64,000 nucleotides of DNA from Rhodanobacteraceae bacterium (GTDB lineage: Bacteria > Pseudomonadota > Gammaproteobacteria > Xanthomonadales > SZUA-5): contig JADKFD010000025.1 of NCBI GenBank assembly GCA_016717705.1, positions 10,907 to 74,906 on the forward strand, written 5' to 3'. Below are positions 59,601 through 64,000 of the stretch, piece by piece. How positions within the stretch are numbered: the first letter of the stretch is position 1; each line of letters begins with the position of its first letter. The notes beneath the pieces are model-generated. The model had not been told where the DNA came from, searched no databases, and was given only the letters and a program-made list of their open reading frames with translations. Made by a program: the position numbers and the translations under genes.

Positions 59601-62600
59601 GTCGGCAGGTTGAGGCGCTCACGCCCAGATTGCGTGTTCTGCAAGGTGACCGCGCCAGAGTTGCCCGAGTACAGATCGTCGGCGGCGGGGTTGGCCTTGC
59701 TGTTGCCGGCGATGGTGCCGTTGGTAACGTGCGGATCTGCGCCGTGGTGTTGAAATGCCGCCGCAACGTTCAGGATGGCCGCTGCCGCCGTAGGTTCCAC
59801 GCCAGTTCCTCGTATGGTGGCGATGGTGATTGGTCACGACCAGGTGCTGCGCCCTGATTTTGGACGCCCGCCATCGCGGGCTGTGCGGTTGTTGAACAAC
59901 CGAACTATTGATCATGGTGGCGCTGGCCCGCGATTGAAAACCTGCGCGATGCCGCCGCCTAACACTGGCACCGTTATTGCCGGATATCGTGCTGTTGCGA
60001 CGATCAGCATGCCCCTGTTCTGAAGCCGCCACCGCCATTGCCCGTGGGCAACCCGCCGCTGCTCACGGCATCCAGAATGGTGAGATTCCCTGATTGCGGA
60101 TGACGCCACCGACATTCGCGCTGCCGTTGCTCATTGTCAGGCTGTCGAGCATGACGGTGGTCGCCGCGCCGGTCACGCTGAAAATGCGGAAGTCCGGGCT
60201 TCCCGCCACGCGGGTCACGCTGACACCGGCACCACCGTCGATGGTCAGGTTCTTGTTGATCAGCAGTTCGGCGCTGGTCAAGGTCACCGTCGTCACCGCT
60301 GGCGCGAAGGTGATCGTGCTTCCGGCACAGGCGTCGATGATCGCCTGCCGCAAGGAGGCGGCGCCGCTGTCGTTGCCGTTGCTGACCACAGTCGGCGGGC
60401 AAGCCACGTTGAATGCGTTCGATGTGGTGCCGGTCAAGCCGGCGCTGGCGGCCGTCAGCGTGTAGCCGTTGCCTGCGTTGTTCAGCGACAGATTGCTGAA
60501 GGTGGCGATACCGCCGACCGCGGCGACCGGCGTCGTGCCGCTCAGGGTGCTGGCCCCGGGGTTGGCGCCGATGGCGATTGCCACGTTGGCGGTCGACGCC
60601 GTCAGATTGCCGCCCGCGTCAAGGATGCGCACCGTCGGTGCCGGCGCGATGGCCGTATTGGCCACTGCGTTGGTCGGCTGCTGTCCGAAGGCCAGTTGCG
60701 CCGCCGCGCCCACGGTGATGTTGAAGAGGCTCGACGTCGCTCCGGTCACGCCGCTGCTGGTGGCAGCCAGCGTGTAGCCATTGCCCGCCGTGTTGATCGA
60801 CAGCCCGTGGAAAGTCGCCAGGCCGGCGACTGCCGCCACCGTGGTCGGTGCCACTCAAGCGTGCCGCCGACCGGATTGGCGCCGATGGCCAGCGCCACGT
60901 TGGCCGTGGACGCGGTCAGATTGCCGCCCGCGTCGAGGATGCGCACCGTCGGTGACGGCGTGATCGTTGCGCCACCCGCGGTGTTGCTCGGCTGCTGCGC
61001 AAAGGCCAACTGCGCTGGCGCGCCGACGGTGATGTTGAAGGTATTCGACGTCGCGCCGGTCAGCGCGCCGCTGCTCGCCGCCAGCGTGTAGCCGTTGCCG
61101 GCCGTGTTGATCGACAGGCCCGGGAAGCTCGCCACGCCGCCGACGGCCGCGACGGTCGCGGTGCCGCTCAAAGTGCCGCCAGTCGGATTGGTACCGATCG
61201 CCAGGCTCACATTCGCGGTCGACGCGGTCAGATTGCCACCCGCGTCGAGGATGCGCACCGTCGGCGACGGCGTGATCGCGGCCGTGCTGGCGGTGTTGCT
61301 CGGCTGCTGCGCGACCACCAGTTGCGCGGGCGCCCCGACCGTGATGTCGAAGGCGTTCGATGTGGCGCCGGTCAGCGCGCCGCTACTCGCCGTCAGGGTG
61401 TAGCCGGGGCCGGCCGTGTTGATCGACAGGCCACCGAAGCTTGCGATTCCGGCCACGGCAGTCACCGTGGTGGTGCCGCTGAGCGTGCCCCCCGTCGGAT
61501 TGCTGCCGATCGCCAGCGTGATGTTGCCGGTGTACCCGGTGAGGTTGCCGAAGGCGTCCAGCGCCTGCACGGTGATGGCCGGATTGATCGCCGCGCCGCC
61601 GGCGGTGTTGGTCGGTTGCTGCAGGAAGGCCAGTTGCGCCGGCGCGGCCGGGGTGATGTTGAAGGTATTCGACGTGGCGCCGGTCAGGCTGGGACTACTG
61701 GCCGCCAGCGTGTAGCCGGTGCCCGCCTTGTCGATCGACAGATTGCTGAAGGTCGCAACGCCATTGACCGCCGCGACCGTGGTGGTCCCACCAGGCTGCC
61801 GGTTCCCGGATTGGCCCCGATCGCCAACGTGACATTGGCAGTCGAGTTGGTCTGCACGCCAAACGCATCGAGGATGTTGACGGTCACCGCCGGCGTGAGC
61901 GCCACGCCCGCGACCGTGTTGCCGGGCTGGGTGCCGATCGCCAGTTGCGCCGGCGGGCCGGCGGTCGGCTGGAAGCTGGCGTTGAGCACCACCGTTCCGG
62001 CCGTTGCGGTGGGCGTGGTCGACCAGCGCGACACGTAGATGGTGTACTGGGTGCCCGCAGTCAGCGCCAGGTCGAGGATCTCCGAGCGCAGCGTGGTGCC
62101 GGGCGCCGGCTCATCGTCGTTGCACGCAACCGCGGTGAAGCTGCCCGGATTTCCCGTGTAGATGGTCATGATGGTGTCGGTGAAACTGCCGCTGCTGGCC
62201 AATGTGTCGATGTCCAGCAGTCCATTGGTCGCGGGTGTGAAGGACCACCACAACGTGTGAGTGCCGATGGCTGCGCCGGTCTCCCTGCAACTGTGCGGCA
62301 GATCACCGGCGCTCACCGTTGCGTTCTGCGCCAACGTCACCGTGTTGTTGTACGGCATGGCGCTGATCACGCGTGCATTGGCGACCAGATCGTTGTCGGG
62401 CGCCACCAGCGGCGCCGTCCATGTGAACGCCGTCGACACATTGCCGACCGTGCCGGGTGCCACCGGCCCCCATTGCGAGATGAACACGTAGTAGGTCGTG
62501 CCAGCGACGAGATTGCTGCTGACCGAGGAGCGGAAATTGCCGCCGCTGATGTCGTCGTTGCAGGCGATCTGGGTGAAAGTGGAGCCGTTGTGGGTATAAA

Positions 62601-64000
62601 TCGCGGCCAGTGTGTCGGGCGCACCGGTGACGGGCACGACCAGCGTTGTCGCCGCAGTGCTCACGGTGACACGGGTGGCCAATCCCGGGGTGATTCGGTA
62701 CCAGATTCCCTGCGCGCCGGGTCCGGCGCCACCAAACTTGCACGAATAGACCGGATCGGCGACTTCCTCCGATGCGAAGGACACATTCGCTTCGACATCG
62801 GTGATCGCCACGTCGGCGACAATGTTCTCCGCGTTGACGAAATTGTCGTTGGCCGGCGCACAGGCGGCGAACTGCACCACGTTGGACGGCAACGAGCGGT
62901 CGCCGTTGCGTTCGGCGATGGCGCGATACTGATAGACACCGCACGGCAGCGCCGTCTCGTTGAAACTCAGCGAGGTACCGGCCGCCAGCGTCTGGTAGTC
63001 GGCAAAGGCACCACTGTTCAGCCGACGCTGCAGGATCTGCGAAGTCTCGTCGGCATTGGCATCGCTCCAGCTGAGCGTCACCGCGTTGCTGCTGACCGGC
63101 GTCGCCAGCAGGCTGGTTGGTGTCAACGGACAGGCGCGCGCCGTATCGGTGTCCTCGTTCGACGGAAATGACAGCGCAGTGCCATCGAAGGCGCGCACGA
63201 AATAGGTCTGCGGACCGCAGATCGCGGCGCTGTCGGTGAAGGTCACGGTTGGCACGGTGGTCGTTCCGACCTGCACCGGCGCGGCGCCGGCAACGTTGCG
63301 GTAGACCCGGTACTGGGTGGCCTCGGGAATGCCGGTCCAGCTCATGCTGAAGCTGGTCGTCGTGGTCCCGGTGATGGTGAAGTTGGATGGCGGGGCGGCG
63401 AAACTCAGCGCGCCGACGGTGGCAACCGGATCAACGCGCGGGTACTGCGGGCTGGCCGCAATGCGGTAGTCCAGAACTGGCTTGCCGGTGAACTCCAGCA
63501 CATCTTCGAGCTGGGCCGGTGTGTAGCTCAGGCCCTCGCCCTGCAGGAACTCGAGCACCAGCGCCGCGGCGCCGACAGCGTAGGGGGTGGCCATCGACGT
63601 GCCGCACTTGTCGTCGGCCACCGATCCATTCAGACCCGTCGAGGTGATGGTGCAGCCCGGCGCGAGCAGATCGACCAGCTCTCCGGCGCCCTGCACCGGC
63701 GTGGCATTGCTGTAGCAGCTGACCTTGTCCGGTGCACCGTTGTCGGTGCAGACGCCGAAGCTCTGGGTAAAGCTCGCGTCGCCGGTGGAGCCGACGCCAA
63801 TCGCGCCGGTGATGCAGCCCGGCGATCCGATCCGGCCGGTTTCCGCGTCATTGCCGGTGGCCACGAAGATGCTGGTGCCCTGCCCGTTCAGGGTCGCGAA
63901 GGCGGTCACATAGGCGGTAGCACCAGCACGTCGCAGGAGGCGCTGGCGGCGAAAATCTGTCGCCGCCGAGGCTCATGTTGACGAGATCGACGGCGCCGGG
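56653..64000 (-). CDS. Giant secreted S8 subtilisin-like protease with tandem Ig-like repeats and LFRNGFE motif (partial; many frameshifts)
   Basis: The gene enters from beyond the window edge; at least 2450 codons are visible. The right end shows the subtilase core: VDLVNMSLGGD, IFVATGNDAETG and catalytic Ser in GTSMATPYAVGAAALV (near 63585-63605). The catalytic Asp and His must lie outside. Then come Fn3 units (FSMSWTGIPEATQYRVYR), two PPC-like domains (IACNDDISGGNFRSSV, TAVACNDDEPAPGTTLRS) and five 104-residue Ig-like repeats. A CSLREA/beta-helix part (SGAASLRQAIIDACAGS, DIGAFES), Calx-beta domains and a DUF11 domain (VTKTDVVGTYRPGDLLVYTV) follow. LFRNGFEDPQ and about 65 more residues end at a stop at 56653 (ESVTLR). 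Frame breaks lie near 63950, 61795, 60857, 60075, several within 59450-60075, and 56718. Confidence 0.75.
60400..61960 (-). repeat. Five tandem 312-bp repeats coding Ig-like domains
   Basis: The marker GACAG within the LSI(N/D) codons recurs at 60487, 60799, 61113, 61425 and 61737. That gives spacings of 312, 314, 312 and 312 bases (104 codons). Each unit reads QLAFAQQPSNTAGGATITPS, PTVRILDAGGNLTASTANVA, LAIGANPVGGTLSGTTTVAA and INTAGNGYTLAASSGALTGA in order. The 314-base interval contains one of the frame breaks. Confidence 0.85.

Noticed and set aside
60400..61960. Regular 312-bp repeats as a CRISPR or satellite
   Set aside because: They are in-frame protein repeats of 104 residues with Ig-like character.

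Overview
This is a GC-rich window with the gene content of a gammaproteobacterium of the order Lysobacterales (Xanthomonadales), probably an uncultured Rhodanobacteraceae-like lineage. The pointers are secreted proteins ending in an [LI]FR[NS]GFE tail, paired ECF sigma factors and TPR-bearing Ser/Thr kinases, REP-type palindromes between genes, and very large cell-surface proteins. The placement is inferred from style and content, not from a marker gene. No rRNA, tRNA or CRISPR array was seen.

Layout. 0-2.5 kb: the end of a TPR protein, then a cstA-ybdD pyruvate/peptide uptake pair on the minus strand. 2.8-11.5 kb: a periplasmic-propeller diguanylate cyclase, an M14 carboxypeptidase, an M949-type exported protein, a lone molybdopterin oxidoreductase and an exported protein with a GTWYNPAQSG repeat. 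11.7-17.5 kb: a central carbon and glycogen block (phosphofructokinase, CBS-domain protein, glgC, pyruvate phosphate dikinase). 17.6-22.1 kb: a MITE-like palindrome and a 1390-aa secreted metallopeptidase/VWA protein. 22.5-28.1 kb: two convergent TPR kinases, the second coupled to an ECF sigma factor. 28.4-33.4 kb: a Cys-rich GLG1-like protein, a CPA2 antiporter, a VapBC pair and a cyclodextrin-glucanotransferase-like GH13 enzyme. 33.4-36.7 kb: a structured RNA element inside a REP palindrome, an HD/HD-GYP protein and an ArsR-SDR pair. 36.8-42.5 kb: a secreted M11-like metallopeptidase, RarD, a lipoprotein and a DASS transporter. 42.6-64 kb: two giant secreted proteins (about 3370 aa, and at least 2450 aa) flanking a second ECF sigma-kinase pair.

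Working together. The carbon block, the starch-active GH13 enzyme and CstA suggest a polymer-degrading heterotroph that stores glycogen. The ECF-kinase pairs, the diguanylate cyclase and the HD-GYP protein give signalling capacity. The large secreted proteins are likely surface adhesins or exoenzymes.

Quality warning. At least eight genes are broken by one-base frame changes across which homology continues, and several lie in homopolymers. Uncorrected sequencing indels are more likely than gene decay. Broken genes are annotated over their full inferred span, with the break positions given.
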